Shown here: one piece after another, positions 34,496 through 46,107 of the stretch | How the letters are laid out: each line of letters opens with the position of its first letter | How positions within the stretch are numbered: the stretch's first letter is position 1 | NCBI GenBank assembly: GCA_963931925.1 | Contig: OZ007579.1 | Location: 49,844,619-49,908,618 of the forward strand | Direction: 5' to 3' | DNA: 64,000 bases | Source: Onchidella celtica | Taxonomy: Eukaryota > Mollusca > Gastropoda > Systellommatophora > Onchidiidae | Translations under genes and position numbers: made by a program | The notes under the pieces: model-generated | What the model saw: the letters and a program-made list of their open reading frames with translations, nothing else | What the model was told of the DNA's origin: nothing | Databases searched by the model: none

Positions 34496-35399
34496 GAGAG
34501 GATCAATCTAGAAACTCAAACCAGGGATCAGTCAGCAAATATCTTGTGGCATAAACAACGTGCAGGGCGAATAACATCATCCTTGTGTCATGAGTGCATG
34601 CACACAAATTTTGAATGACCATCAGAATCACTGGTGAAGAAAATTTTAAATACTTCTGCTTTCAGAACATCAGCTACTCAGTGGGGTTTATAACATGAAG
34701 CACATGGAGTTGAAATGTTCCGAAAGAGTATGGAACCATATCATAAAAATTTGAAAATTGATAAATGTGGCTTTTTTCTTCACAAGGAATCATCATTTCT
34801 TGGAAGCAGTCCTGACAGAATTGTATCTTGTGATTGCTGTGGGCAGGCACTTTTAGAGGTCAAATGCCCCTGTAATTTAGACATGTGTTACCATGTATCA
34901 TTACTGACAGTGCGTTCTGTCTTGAACACCACACATCCGAATTTCCACTTTGTAATCTGGGGCTAAAAAAGGGTCACCTATATTATTATCAAGTCCAAGG
35001 ACAGCTTGGCATCTGTGATAGAAAAATATGTTATTTTGTCGTATTCTCTGAAAAAGGCACCCACATTGAAAGCGTTACATTTGATGAAGCCCAGTGGATG
35101 TATATGAAGCAGAAATTGACAATTCTTTTTAGGAAATGTGTCATGCCTCGTCTACTTAAATATAACTGCTTATGATAATTCTAGATCTGATATTTAACAA
35201 CGGTAAGAAACTTTATTTTCCATAATTCTTCAAATAGTTGCATTGAACACATTTTCATTCTGATTCCAATGTAGCAAATTGGATTTTCTTCTTCATAGTC
35301 TTTAGTATATTAAACTTAGTAAGTAACCCAATGCCAGGAAGTTTCAACTCCTACAAATGTTGTCAAAATAAAATTCCAGTTTGAAGTAGTTTGTTAGAT

Positions 35400-36683
35400 C
35401 TATAATATAGGTGGGCACAAGTTTATGATTGCAGCAATAACTGTTACAATTTTCTCAATTGTAGGAATATCGTTCTCGGACCTCTTTATAAGCGAAATGG
35501 GGAGGATTTCTCGCAAACTTTGGAAACTCTTTGTCCTACCTATGACTCGTTCAACATGAATCCGAGCTCTTGCAATTCTGCGTGATGTTTCAGTTTCTAC
35601 TGCAGATAATTGTTTTTTCCCTTTTGTAAATGCTGGCACTATTAGTTTTACTTGGTGCATAGCAAAATCATCCTGCATGATGAAGCCTCTGTCAGCCATG
35701 ACTGCATTCCTTGGATTGAGTTTACATATGAATCTCTCCTCTATTGTAATTTTTTTGTCACTTGGTCTCCCTGTCCATGCGTATGACAGAAATGATATAC
35801 TACCAGAAGGATTAATACCAATACCAAATTTTACTGTGTTGAGTTTTTTATAATGAGAATACGTTTGTGCTCTTGCCTTGAGATTTGAAGTTCTTTCAAT
35901 AAAAATTTCAGTACAGTCAATAATGCATTTCACATCCTTAAATTCTACTGTTCTGAGGCACTCGGGTAGTTGCATAAACTCTGTTTCAGACCACATAATA
36001 AGGCCTGAAAGGGTAGTGAACAAGGCATCCAGCCAAGCATGGAATATTCTTGTGACTGTAGCAGCAGAAGTTTTGTACCTAAATGCAATATCCTCAACTC
36101 CAATATTGTGACGCAGTTTCACGAGACATATGAAATACTCTTCAATTAATAACATTTTTCTTTTGCTTCTTTTAACAATTTTGGAACATTCTTCATATAT
36201 TGTGGTAAATACTTTAAATGTTGGTAACCCTGTGTAATAGCTTGTCTTGTTATCATCATCTTTTATTATGTTGTGGTCAAAATGATATATTGATTGCATT
36301 ATGTCATGGTGTTTGCTTTCTATTTGTTGGATTTGATCCGGCAGTGCACTGAGTTTTTGCTCCAAGGTGTAAAGCTGTTCTTTGTATGTAGATTCCATTT
36401 TCTTACCTAATAAAAGTTCAGATGTCATGTTATTTATGCTATCTTGTAGTAGTTCCATTTGTTTTTGCTGTATGCTGAATTCCTCTTTCAATGTTATCAT
36501 GTCATGGGCACCCATATCAGTTTGGGTGCCTGTTGTGTTTGTCAGCACCTCTGTCTGGTTTGATATTCCTGTCTCCAAGTTGACCTCATGTGCTGAAAAT
36601 TCAAATAATTCAAGGAGAGCACAGGCAACATCATGTCGGCTTCTTTTTTTCTTCCCTTTCCTTAACCCTGTCCTGCCTCTCAA
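35400..36683 (-). CDS. DDE transposase of ISL2EU/Harbinger-like element
   Basis: A 427-residue open frame. The N-terminal third has a coiled-coil-like Gln/Glu/Leu region. A helix-turn-helix-like segment follows (RHNIGVEDIAFRYKTS...VTRIFHAW, about residues 190-215). The DDE_Tnp_4-type core has catalytic residues visible as the Asp of CIIDCTE, the Asp of MADRGF and the Glu of HVERVIGR, with GRPSDKKIT between. The THAP DNA-binding domain expected in this family is on a separate exon at 39709-39993, with solo LTRs in the intervening intron. It converges on the YqaJ-type gene, whose 3' end is about 225 bp away. No stop or frameshift is seen, so this is the best preserved gene of the element. Confidence 0.87.
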   Translation of the reverse strand: MRGRTGLRKGKKKRSRHDVACALLELFEFSAHEVNLETGISNQTEVLTNTTGTQTDMGAHDMITLKEEFSIQQKQMELLQDSINNMTSELLLGKKMESTYKEQLYTLEQKLSALPDQIQQIESKHHDIMQSIYHFDHNIIKDDDNKTSYYTGLPTFKVFTTIYEECSKIVKRSKRKMLLIEEYFICLVKLRHNIGVEDIAFRYKTSAATVTRIFHAWLDALFTTLSGLIMWSETEFMQLPECLRTVEFKDVKCIIDCTEIFIERTSNLKARAQTYSHYKKLNTVKFGIGINPSGSISFLSYAWTGRPSDKKITIEERFICKLNPRNAVMADRGFIMQDDFAMHQVKLIVPAFTKGKKQLSAVETETSRRIARARIHVERVIGRTKSFQSLREILPISLIKRSENDIPTIEKIVTVIAAIINLCPPIL

Positions 36684-36829
36684 GAATCCTCTTCAGGGTA
36701 TGGGGTTGTCTCTTGTGCAGAGGGGTATGTTCAAATAAACTTGGCTTGAAGTCTACATTACTTGGGTCAGTAGAAGGCATCCCTGTAGTAAAGAGAAACA
36801 AGCAAACTGTTAATACTCTCCTTGATAAG

Positions 36830-38007
36830 TGTCACAAATCCCAGACTGGGAGATGTAATAGTTTATAACAGGACAACAATCACGAACGAACACGTATAAC
36901 ACTTAACAGAACAACCCATCAGACTCACACATTTATTATACATAAACATAAAGATAATAGCGCAAATACATACATTATATTATTCAATTCAACTGCCGTA
37001 CACGGCCTTCTCCCGTACGCACACTTCCTCGGGTCCACAACCCGGTAATTACTTCTAAAGACACTTCGGCCTCAGCCGCTCCACTCAGGGTCTTAATGAC
37101 ACACTATTACTCTTTCACCCCACAGTCTCTCAATAGCGCCTCCCTATGGCAATAACCCCTTAGCCTCCTGTAGCACCTCGCGTGGCCATAGCACATTAAT
37201 AATTCAATTCACATGAATAAACTCAGTCGCACAGTAATACATCCATGTCACAGTAGTACATCTTAATAGCACATTTCGATCATATCTACATCCCTGTCTG
37301 TGACCAGACTGCCACGACTCATGTGCCTCTACTGTCCTGCACCGACAGCTTCACTCCTGGCCTATGTGTAGCCTTCGGCCCTATGCTGGCCTGTCCCCTG
37401 TGCTCACCGTAGGCGGCGCTTCGGCCCGACCCCGGCACCTACAAAAATAACATTACATTGGTATAACACCATACCATTTCTATTCACTTCACCCCTCATT
37501 ACAACTCATGAAGCGTACACACAATAGTTCACATTTCACTCACCAAACATCCTACGGTAACACACCTCCACCGTATTCCACCCTACTCACTCTCGCTACA
37601 AATCCATGAAGCTAACTTCCATCTATCGCTCATGGCGCACATTGCTATACACAGTATCAAGGACTTCCACATTCCTCACATATACTTATTTACATCATGG
37701 TGATAGGCGAATATAATACATCAATCATCATAATTATAAATCATCGTTTCACCTACCAGTCATCACTGGAAAACACACAACAATCTCCCGACTGCCCTGA
37801 TCTCACGTCTGTCCCCTGGGACCTTCTAACTTGCAGTGATCGTAGTACAGCGCTCTCGCCTCATGCAGACCCCCCAACTCACAACATGAACGCTTTAACG
37901 TTAACTAACAGAAGTCAATATAGGTGAGCAGCCTCACTATCCCGTGAGTCATTCCCTCACTTCCATGCCCCCGTAATCTTTGAATCCAGCTCACTCCACT
38001 CGTGACA
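36830..38007 (-). mobile_element. Solo LTR, family B
   Basis: 1,178 bp, TGTCACAAATCCC...CTCGTGACA, flanked by ATAAG (36825-36829 and 38008-38012). Same orientation as the B element to the left and noticeably diverged from it. It lies between the transposase exon and the THAP exon of the DNA transposon. Confidence 0.92.
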
Positions 38008-38338
38008 ATAAGTAAGCCAGGCATGTAACTAGTGTCTGAGTAAGATTTTGGTTCATTTTATATCAACTAATGTACAACATACACCTGTCAAACATGAATA
38101 ATTTGGACTCTCCATGACTACCTCATCTTGTTCCCAGTCTGTAAAATACTGCGAAATACGTTAAGATTTAAATCTAGATCTAGACATGAGAAATATATAA
38201 TATAAATGAGTGTGGGAGATTTGTTCCTGGGGAACCATCATTTTGACTTACACTTGTATCTCTGCTTGACTGTGCTTCAAAACCCACTCAAAATAATATT
38301 AATAACAATAATAATATATCAAAATTCATTACGATGTG

Positions 38339-38959
38339 TGTAGCATCTGCGGGCTACCCCTTGCCCTCCCCCGGTTTTGTTGTTGTGCTGGTGGCTGAGC
38401 ATGTGTCCACTACTTTTTTCATTTTTTTTGTTGACAACCGCCAGAGTGTACTGTACTCCGTGACCTGACCTTCTTTTCTAGTGAGTAGTTTTTTTCCTCG
38501 CTCGCTTGTTGTCAGGTGTTTTGACTCGTTCAGTAAATATTAGTATGTTCCCGAATATTCGATAACGTTGTGGATACGAATGTTTACGCCAGATTTGGCC
38601 TTGAGTGATGTAACCTGATGACGTATTGATGCGTGATTGGTTAGTTTGTGCGAGGGCAAAGGTAACGTTTATTTCGGGAACTTTCTGTAGGAATGTTTAT
38701 ATATATAGACCTGTGTGAGTGGTTGGTCGGTGAGTAAGTGAGTTTCCTTTTGTGTGGCGTAGATATTTAGTTTCTCTGGTGTCTTCCTAGTAATTTATTG
38801 TTCACTATACAGTTATTAAACTTTAGTATTATTTAATCTATCGTCGGATCTCGTGTTTATTTATTTTACAGCTGTAATAATTTCGTTTTCTAAAGGGTTG
38901 TAGTTAGATCAACTAACTCCCCCCTACTATAACGTGCTAGAACAACCTCAGCTGTTACA
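38339..38959. mobile_element. Solo LTR, family D (short)
   Basis: 621 bp starting TGTAGCATC and ending AGCTGTTACA, flanked by ATGTG (38334-38338 and 38960-38964). It contains a TATATATA box at about 38698 and a run of G/T-rich signals downstream. No similar sequence occurs elsewhere in the window. Terminal TG...CA plus a perfect 5-bp duplication support an LTR. Confidence 0.75.
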
Positions 38960-38964
38960 ATGTG

Positions 38965-39708
38965 GCATACGAAAGACGACACCAAATCACAATTTACTCA
39001 TCTCTAAAATATTATTCGTACAACAAAAAAAAAAACACAAAGTGAGAATGTGCATTCTGCAAGACTAAAAATAGGTATACCATCAGTGCAATGATGCTGC
39101 TGTGTAAAGAGTTAGAATTAAGATTAAGAAATGGGAAAGGGCGATGGATTGTTTATCAGCGTAACTAACAGGAATAACAGTTTGCGAAAAGCCCATGTAA
39201 ATGACCGAATGGACAAAAAATGCTTCAGAAAGAATTAAGCCTACTTTATTTCTTTATTGGCTAAAATGGAATAAGTTAAGACAATTAGAAACTCACAGGA
39301 TTTTAAATTTCTCTGATATAAAGCGGTCTTTTGGGTGAATTGACTTTCACTAGATCTATATTTAAGGCACCTTGCTGGTCGCAATATATTCTCATTTCCT
39401 TACGTTAGGGTTGGGGATCTAGTCTCGATTTAAGCTTAATTATTAGTGCTCATCATAGGCCTACATGTAGTTTATATAAGACCAAAGTTTGGTCTAGAAG
39501 TTTAGTACATATCAAGCCACATTTAGAACTCTCCCAGACATTGAGAGATGGGTCCCATAATATACTTTGTGGAATAATGCTCCCTCCCAAAGTGTAATCC
39601 TGGATACCTCATACTGAAAATGAACCTTACCTTACACTACTCTGCCTCTGACCGGAATGGTAGGACTAGATTTGACTAGAATCACTGTCATGGATTTTCC
39701 TGTGAACC
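38965..39708. other. No recognised gene
   Basis: Presumed intron of the DNA transposon's transposase gene. Nothing else recognised. Confidence 0.3.
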
Positions 39709-39993
39709 TTAAACTATCTCTTCTCCTTCAAGATTTTGAAATGGAAGCAAAAATTGGTTCAAAATGTTTAATATCCCATCTGACAGAAAGTGTGCAGAAC
39801 ACAATCGATCGTGGTCCTTTGGCTCCAGGAGACCATCTCGGCGTGTCGTGTTCTGGTTCTTGCCGCACATTCTACCTATAGCAACAAGCCACCCCTCTAG
39901 CCTCGCCTTGTCTGAAGGAAAACGATGCATTTTTATGCCAGAACCAGTACGTAACCGATTTGTACAGTTGGGTGCCCAACATGAGGATGGCAT
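39709..39993 (-). CDS. THAP-domain exon of the transposase
   Basis: On the minus strand an ATG at 39993 opens a THAP zinc-finger. The Cys pair is in MPSSCWAPNC, followed by a basic/aromatic stretch (IKMHRFPSD), a conserved Trp (GWLVAIG) and the C-x2-H pair in LCSAHF. This is the C2CH layout that binds DNA in P-element and ISL2EU-type transposases. The true 3' splice junction is not resolved, so the listed end is the frame end. Likely the 5' exon of the transposase at 35400-36683 (same strand, about 3 kb apart including two LTR insertions). Confidence 0.72.
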   Translation of the reverse strand: MPSSCWAPNCTNRLRTGSGIKMHRFPSDKARLEGWLVAIGRMCGKNQNTTRRDGLLEPKDHDRLCSAHFLSDGILNILNQFLLPFQNLEGEEIV

Positions 39994-40139
39994 CGTTCGA
40001 CTGCTGTCCAGCGCTTTCTGCCCTACAAGTGGTTTTTCGTGGGGCACGCCGCCATTTTGTTTGCAAATCACGTGATATGGAGGACGGGAAATGAAAAGGG
40101 TCTATAGGCAGCTTTTATACCATCTTTCTTATCTTATCT

Positions 40140-40345
40140 TATTATTTAAAAAAAATTGTGGCGGCAGTAATCATTGTGGTGCAATTTTGACCTTTTTTTT
40201 TGCTCAACGCTACAGCCTAAATGACATTTTCAATAATTATAAAATGCATTTTCTTCAGTGTCAACTAATCTAGTCCAATCGCTTCTGTATCGACCGTTTA
40301 TGTTGATTCAAGTTTCAGGTATTTTTAAATTAAAAGTCGTAAAAA
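40140..40345. repeat. Dispersed repeat shared with 61350-61535
   Basis: Shares GTGGTGCAATTTTG, CTACAGCCTAA, TTGATTCAAGTTTCAGGTA and the stretches between with 61350-61535. Its last part recurs in reverse at about 49780-49847. Function and class are unknown; it may be a SINE or the tail of a DNA element. Confidence 0.6.
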
Positions 40346-40589
40346 AAGTAAAATACAATGATCTTTATTTTGGCTCCCTGTAGGAAGCTCATCGCATCGG
40401 AAACGATATTAATACGCGTTCACTTCCGTGTCCACAGTTTCGGTATCAGAAATGAGTGCGTAGTGCTTTGGAGCGCATGAAATCTGTAGTAAGACTGTAG
40501 AATATGGGAAGCTTTGTAGACCAAAAAGAGAGAGAAAGAGAGAAAGATAGAACGGTGGGTTCACAGGTTTATCCCGGATAATGCCGGGA

Positions 40590-41287
40590 ACTTCTTCTTC
40601 TTCTTCTTTTATAGTTGGTACGTCTAACAGACGATTCCCCAACTGCACTACTATATGCGACTCAACGTCGCTCCTCTGAGGCTAAAAGCAGGGTAAAACC
40701 CTTAATAGATGTTAAGACCATTTAAAAATATCTTAGTTGTGTAAAATCTTTTGTATATAATAACTCTGGTATAAATATCTCTTGGTTTCCAGATTGTGAA
40801 CAGAAATACAACCCGCACTTTAGTTACAATGGTAGCTGCAACGGATAATTATGTTCTTTAATTCATTGTCGAAAGTCGTTGCAGACGGTAGTGTTTGGAC
40901 TTCTGCCGGGAGGTTGTTCCACATCCTGATGACACTAAGATAAAAAGAATAAAGATGGCTGTTAACCCGTGAGCTTGGGATGTTATATTTTATATTATTC
41001 CTTCTGTTGCCTCTGGTATTAATGGTGAGGTGGTTCAGTGGGATATGGATATTTCCTTCTCTCCCCTTATAAAATATTTTTATTTTGTTTTTTGCTCTCC
41101 TCTCTTCTAATGGTGTCCACTGAAGGTCTCTCATCATTTTATTTACACTACTACTTCTAGTATAGTCATTCGTCACAAAGCGGGCAGCTGTCCTCTGGAC
41201 CCTTTCCAGTTGGTCTATGTTTATTTGACAGTGGGGGTCCCAGACACTGCAGCCATACTCTAGGGAGGGCCTCACAAAGGTGTTATA
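40590..41287 (-). pseudogene. CR1/L2-like LINE RT C-terminal fragment
   Basis: On the minus strand a frame of about 156 codons (from 41287 to 40820) begins inside the RT thumb: NTFVRPSLEYGCSVWDP, LERVQRTAARFV, LQWTPLEERR, IRMWNNLPAEVQ. This is the signature C terminus of CR1/L2-type LINEs. The 3' UTR runs to a (GAA)n tail at about 40590-40612. The 5' part is cut exactly at 41288, where a family E LTR begins, and its continuation is not in the window. Confidence 0.8.
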
Positions 41288-42178
41288 TGTCAAGAGTTAA
41301 TGTTATAATTGTCGTGCTGGGTCACGACTTGCAAGGACTTGACTTTTCACGGTCTCGTTGATTATAACCAGCGTAAATTGTCCTTGAACTGTTCTCGTGA
41401 ACAGTTTGTTTTTGAAACACTTTTTCTTAGAGATGGAAAGAAAGTGGGGCGAGATAGAATAAATGGATAAGTTAGGAGTGACAGTGCAATTCTCGACCCC
41501 GTGATTTTGATGAACACTTACAAGGGAAGAGAAGGGGTGAATAAGGATAGATAGTTTAAGACGCTTAGTCGCGTTCAGAAATTCGTACATAAAATGTAGA
41601 AAGCACGAGGGTTTAAAGATTTCAGTAATTGTTTTGACATTTTAAATTGACCTTGTCTGTTTTTAGTACAAGGCCGTGACCAACTCCCACGTAGAATATA
41701 TTAATACTGCGAGATGAGCTCGCATGGATGCACCAATCAAATCTAGGGATTTGGACGGTAGTTTGCAAGTGGCTGCAAAGTATAAAAGTGTAGCCATACC
41801 TATGTCCATTACTCCATACAGAAAATTCCAATCTGTGCAGGCGTCGGCACGATTCTGCCTGAAGAATCATAAGACTGTTGATTCATGTCTAGTCCATTAT
41901 AGGCATTGAGATGAAGCCATATGCTTGAATGAGATATGCCCACTGCTATATTCTAGTGACATATTATTGAATTTTCATTTGATGCTGCTGATGTTGTCTT
42001 TTAGTATGTAAGAGATCTAGACAAAATTGTTAGGAAATTTAATGTAATTAAATTTGTGGCCCTGCAGGTCTGTTCATGAAACTTATTCAGATTGTTCTTA
42101 TTGTGTGGCATGGTACGAAAGAGTAAATAATAAATACCTCTCGATTTAAAATGCAGTCATAATACCCACTCTGTAACA
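41288..42178 (+). repeat. Family E LTR, internally deleted (copy E1, 5' side)
   Basis: Starts TGTCAAGAG and ends CTGTAACA. It has CCAAT at 41733-41737 and TATAAAAG at 41781-41788. At 891 bp it is shorter than the 1.37-kb full LTR because about 480 bp after position 41945 is missing. It is followed by a partly duplicated LTR end and primer-site region (second CTGTAACG at about 42208, then CTGGAGAGGGACCC). Confidence 0.82.
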
Positions 42179-43732
42179 CTGGAGGGCACTATCACCCAGT
42201 CCAAACTGTAACGCTGGAGAGGGACCCCCTAAAGAACTTAAAGAACGCCATGCCATTTAGATACATTATGTTTAAAACCTATTGACAGACTTACCCTTAG
42301 ATCTATTGCATTTTATTCCATTATTTAATATTGTACTGTTATAAGATTGTGATTTCAGGTCCTTTTTACTTTAGGTTATAGTTAAGTTGTATTAATATGA
42401 CATTTTCTTTCAATTTCATATAACGAGCTGATCATCCCATTGACCCGACGACACCGGCGAGGGACACCATTCACCTTAGATATCTACCTCTAACAGAAAC
42501 ACGATACTGTTTTTGGACTTGGAACGAGCTATGGATTGAGGACATCACCATCTGAATTCCTCAAAAGAAAGTTAAGTGAACCATCTGATTGTCAGTTTTG
42601 AGGAGGGCGAGGTGCTTTCCGCTCTCAGTGTTTCCAGGCTTTTTTTCCTTTACTATATGTTTAGTTTAAGAGCGGGAGGTTGGTTGGGATCTTAGTATAG
42701 CATATCTTCTTTGCCATTACGAAGGATATTGGAGTGCCTTGGTGGCTATTGATAACTCGGGGGGATTTGCTTCACTGTGAATAGTTCTATTAGGGATCCA
42801 TTATTCGTATAGATTGTAGCGTTTCTCTTGCTTCCTCACATTTCTTTAGGAAGATGTCTCTCCTGTCTTTTTCTTAAACTTTCTGTAATATAAGTTAGGA
42901 CTTGTAGGGTCTGTTATCGTTCGTCTTTCTTGTGAGTCTAGCGTCCTGTTTAGTGTATTTTTTTTTCTTTCCTTATAAACTTTAAACTAGTATATTGACA
43001 TTGCTATGTTTACAATATATGCCTGATGTGTTTCACGTGCTAAAACCACGTTGAATTGTAATCTGGTATTGATATGTGAGAGAGAGAGAGATAATAAATT
43101 TTTGGTCACGTGCTAATTTCACGTCGAATATAGAGAGAATAATTTTGCAGTGGTAACAGAGGACACTGCGTGTTCGCGTTTTGAGAGTTTTTGCATTGGT
43201 AACAGAGGACACTGCGTGTGCGCGTTTTGAGAAGAGAGAGATATTCCAAATTTGTCGCGTTGAGAGAGAGATATATTTTTGATTCGTCACATTGAGAGAG
43301 CGATACATTTTTGACAGTGATAACAGAGGACACTGGTTCATCGCGTTGAGAGAGACATAAATTTTGAGAGTGATCACTGAAGACACTCATTTGTCGCATT
43401 GAAGGCGATACATATATATTTTATTGCAGTGGGAGCAACGGATAGACGGCACTGCCTTAATAGTGTTCATATTCAGAGAGAGAGATAAAATTTTTGCAGT
43501 GGAAGTGACACTGCCTGCAATTTACAGAGAGAGATAGAACGTTCTTTTCGCGAAGCAGTGGTAACATAGGACACTGGATTAATATTGAGAGAGAGTAACT
43601 GTTAGAGATAATATAATTGATACCGCGGTATACCGTACCAGTAGGTAAATACTTACTAATTGTGCACATATTAGCGTGCCAATGTTTTGATTCTATACGA
43701 ATCAATACGAGTAACAGATTTTAATACACATT
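42179..43732 (+). other. Leader of element E1
   Basis: Untranslated leader up to the gag ATG. From about 43080 to 43620 it holds degenerate repeats of a GTAACAGAGGACACTG motif separated by GAGAGA runs and TCGCGTT/TCGCATT phrases. The segment 42230-42860 is repeated inverted at 45477-46107. Confidence 0.65.
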
Positions 43733-45476
43733 ATGGCCGAATTTCTGAAATACATTGAATCTGCCAAGGCCCTGGGTATACCAGAAGAAGAACGCGCCTC
43801 GTGGTGCGAACGACAAATACAGCAGGACCGAGACCGAGAGGATCGAAAAGAAGCAAGAGAGAGAGAGGGGGAGGAGAGAGAGAGAGAAAGAGAAAGAGAA
43901 AGAGAGAGAGAAAGGGAAAGAGAAAGAGAACGAGAAAGGGAGGCAAGAGAGAGAGAAAAAGAGGCTGTGTTACGAGTTGGGTTATATGGAATTATTGGTG
44001 TTACGACTGCATTTAAAATATCGAGAGGTTTTTAGGAATTATTCTTCCATACCATGCCACATATACCTAATAACAATTCGAATAAGTTTTATCAAGGACC
44101 TGCAGGGCCACAAATTTATTTACTTTAACATCCCTAACAAATTTCGTCTAGCTCTTACATATTAAAAGGACAACATCAGCAGCATCAAATGAAAATTCAA
44201 TAATATATCACTAGAAGTCTCCTCTAAAATTCCTAAAAGATTATATCATTCTGACTCATTCACAATTTAATTATTACTTATCTATCTTCCAGATATAGTC
44301 TGCCTACTATCTAACAAATAATATTCTAATGTCTCAGACGAGAACAGAGGAAGCGTGAGATAACGTTAAAAAAATTAGAGCTGGAGTCCTTTGTGACCCC
44401 CACTTCGTCATTTCTTACACCGCGGGATTTTCCGAATCGCAGTAATTTATCCCCGCGTCGAGGATACCAGAGACATTCTTTTTACGAGCCTCGCCCATAT
44501 TATCGTGGCAACTATCCAGGCCAACAATATAACCGGCCTCAGGGACCGCCGCGACGAGTGCTTTTTGATAATAATCATGATTATGATAGACCGCAGAGTC
44601 TGCCTTATCGTGGATACGATTCACACCGTATTATGTGCTTCAGGTGTAATCAGTTCGGCCACATACAAAGATTTTGTACCGTTAAAATGGGAGCGGCAAA
44701 GGCCTGCTCTGTACAATCTACACCCTATACAGACGTTGGTTATACTAATAAATCTTCATCGCAATCAAAGACTATTCCAGTCATGTCGGCCCTACATGAA
44801 CTGGGTGAATTAACATTTTACCAGGGCCGCGTGAACGCGATTCGCGCTTCCGTTCTACGTGACTCCGGATGCACGACTATCGGCGTTCGGCAGTCACTAG
44901 TCCGTCCAACACAATTTTTGGATAAGGATGTAACTTGTATTACTTTTGGCGGATCTGTAGAGCGATTCCGTCTTGCAGAAGTTTATATTGATACACCTTT
45001 TCTCACAGGTATTGTTACCGCATGTGTACTGCCTAATCCGGTGGCTGATTTAATCATAGGGAATGTACCTCAAATAATAAAGTTTCCTATCGGTAACTTG
45101 GAAATTTGGACTGAGGATGAGAGTGTTGCTTGTGCGACAACACGCCTACAATCGAGTCGACGAGCAGACAGTGCATTGAGTAACCCTACTATTGAATTGA
45201 ACATAACGTCTAGTGCATTCCATGATGAGCAACAGTCAGACCCCACATTGAAACATTTGTTTACTAAAGTTGATCCTACAGCGCCGGATACCTCTAAGTT
45301 TCTTATTAAAGATGACTTATTATATCGTAATTTTCGGAATAAGCGAGAGGCCGTTATGCAGCTTGTAGTACCAAGATCTTTTCGTCGCGACATTATTCGT
45401 CTCGCGCATGATACTTTCTTGGCGGGTCACCAAGGAAAGGCCAGAACTAAGTCTCGAATACTATCGCAATTTTTTT
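43733..45476 (+). pseudogene. E1 gag-protease fragment
   Basis: Starts MAEFLKYIESAKALG with an Arg/Glu coiled coil, then is broken at 43968 by an inserted LTR fragment (to 44340). The frame resumes at about 44341: Arg/Tyr/Pro-rich linker, CCHC knuckle CFRCNQFGHIQRFC, protease DSG motif (RDSGCTTIG), and the start of the integrase H2C2 domain (RLAHDTFLAGHQGKARTK). It stops at 45476, where sequence switches to an inverted leader. No capsid region lies between coiled coil and knuckle, exactly as in copy E2. Confidence 0.82.
43968..44340 (-). repeat. Partial E-type LTR inserted in E1 gag
   Basis: Begins at the exact LTR terminus TGTTACGAG (minus-sense LTR end) and matches 55336-55680. It ends at CTCAGACG without the other LTR terminus. 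It looks like a solo LTR insertion whose far part was lost. Confidence 0.72.
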
Positions 45477-46107
45477 GGAGGAAGAGACATCTTCCTAAAG
45501 AAATGTGAGGAAGCAAGAGAAACGCCACAATCTATACGAATAATGGATCCCTAATAGAACTATTCACAGTGAAGCAAATCCCCCCGAGTTATCAATAGCC
45601 ACCAAGGCACTCCAATATCCTTCGTAATGGCAAAGAAGATATGCTATACTATGATCCCAACCAACCTCCCGCTCTTAAACTAAACATATAGTAAAGGAAA
45701 AAAAGCCTGGAAACACTGAGAGCGGAAAGCACCTCGCCCTCCTCAAAACTGACAATCAGATGGTTCACTTAACTTTCTTTTGAGGAATTCAGATCGTGAT
45801 GTCCTCAATCCATAGCTCGTTCCAAGCCCAAAAAGAATGTTGTGTTTCTGTCACAGGTAGATCTCTAAGGTGAATGGTGTCCCTCGCCGGTGTCGTCGGG
45901 TCAATGGGATGATCAGCTCGTTATATGAAATTGAAAGAAAATGTCATATTAATACAACTTAACTATAACCTAAAGTAAAAAGGACCTGAAATCACAATCT
46001 TATAACAGTACAATATTAAATAATGGAATAAAAATGCAATAGGTTTTAAGAATAATTTATCTAAATGGCATGGCAAGATAAAGGTTCTTTAGGGGGTCCC
46101 TCTCCAG
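45477..46107 (-). other. Inverted leader segment of element E2
   Basis: Reverse complement of E1 leader 42230-42860. It lies between the E1 protease/integrase fragment and a minus-oriented E LTR. The junction at 45476/45477 is one proposed inversion breakpoint. Confidence 0.75.

Larger units (their letters stand above)
23118..35175 (+). pseudogene. YqaJ-type nuclease of the DNA transposon, broken
   Basis: An acceptor-like TTTCCAG before 23118 opens a frame leading to KSLGELYSEKNALLN, cut at 23439 by the LTR element. After the 5-bp duplication GAGAG (34496-34500) the frame continues with the YqaJ N-terminal motif RDQSANILW, then GRITSS. Later come GFFLHKESSFLGSSPDRI and LLEVKCPC, the conserved active-site region (Asp of SPD, Glu-Val-Lys). 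Breaks: TGA at about 23168, TGA at about 34615, TAA at about 34690, and a stop/frameshift near 34965 before the last stretch (LYYYQVQGQLGICD). YqaJ nucleases accompany transposases in ISL2EU elements; their role in transposition is not well established. Confidence 0.72.
23118..40075. mobile_element. ISL2EU/Harbinger-like DNA transposon, heavily interrupted
   Basis: Two genes typical of ISL2EU-type elements converge here: a YqaJ-type nuclease on plus (23118-35175, split) and a DDE_4-like transposase on minus (35400-36683) with a THAP exon at 39709-39993. A full-length LTR retrotransposon (23440-34495) sits in the nuclease gene, and two solo LTRs (36830-38007, 38339-38959) lie between transposase and THAP exon. 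Without these insertions the element would be roughly 4 kb. Terminal inverted repeats and exact ends were not found, so the outer limits are those of the recognised genes. Confidence 0.62.

Noticed and set aside
40566..40590. CCCGGATAATGCCGGGAACT as a Helitron 3' end
   Set aside because: A similar hairpin is present but no CTAG/CTRR terminus follows, and no Helitron 5' end is found nearby.
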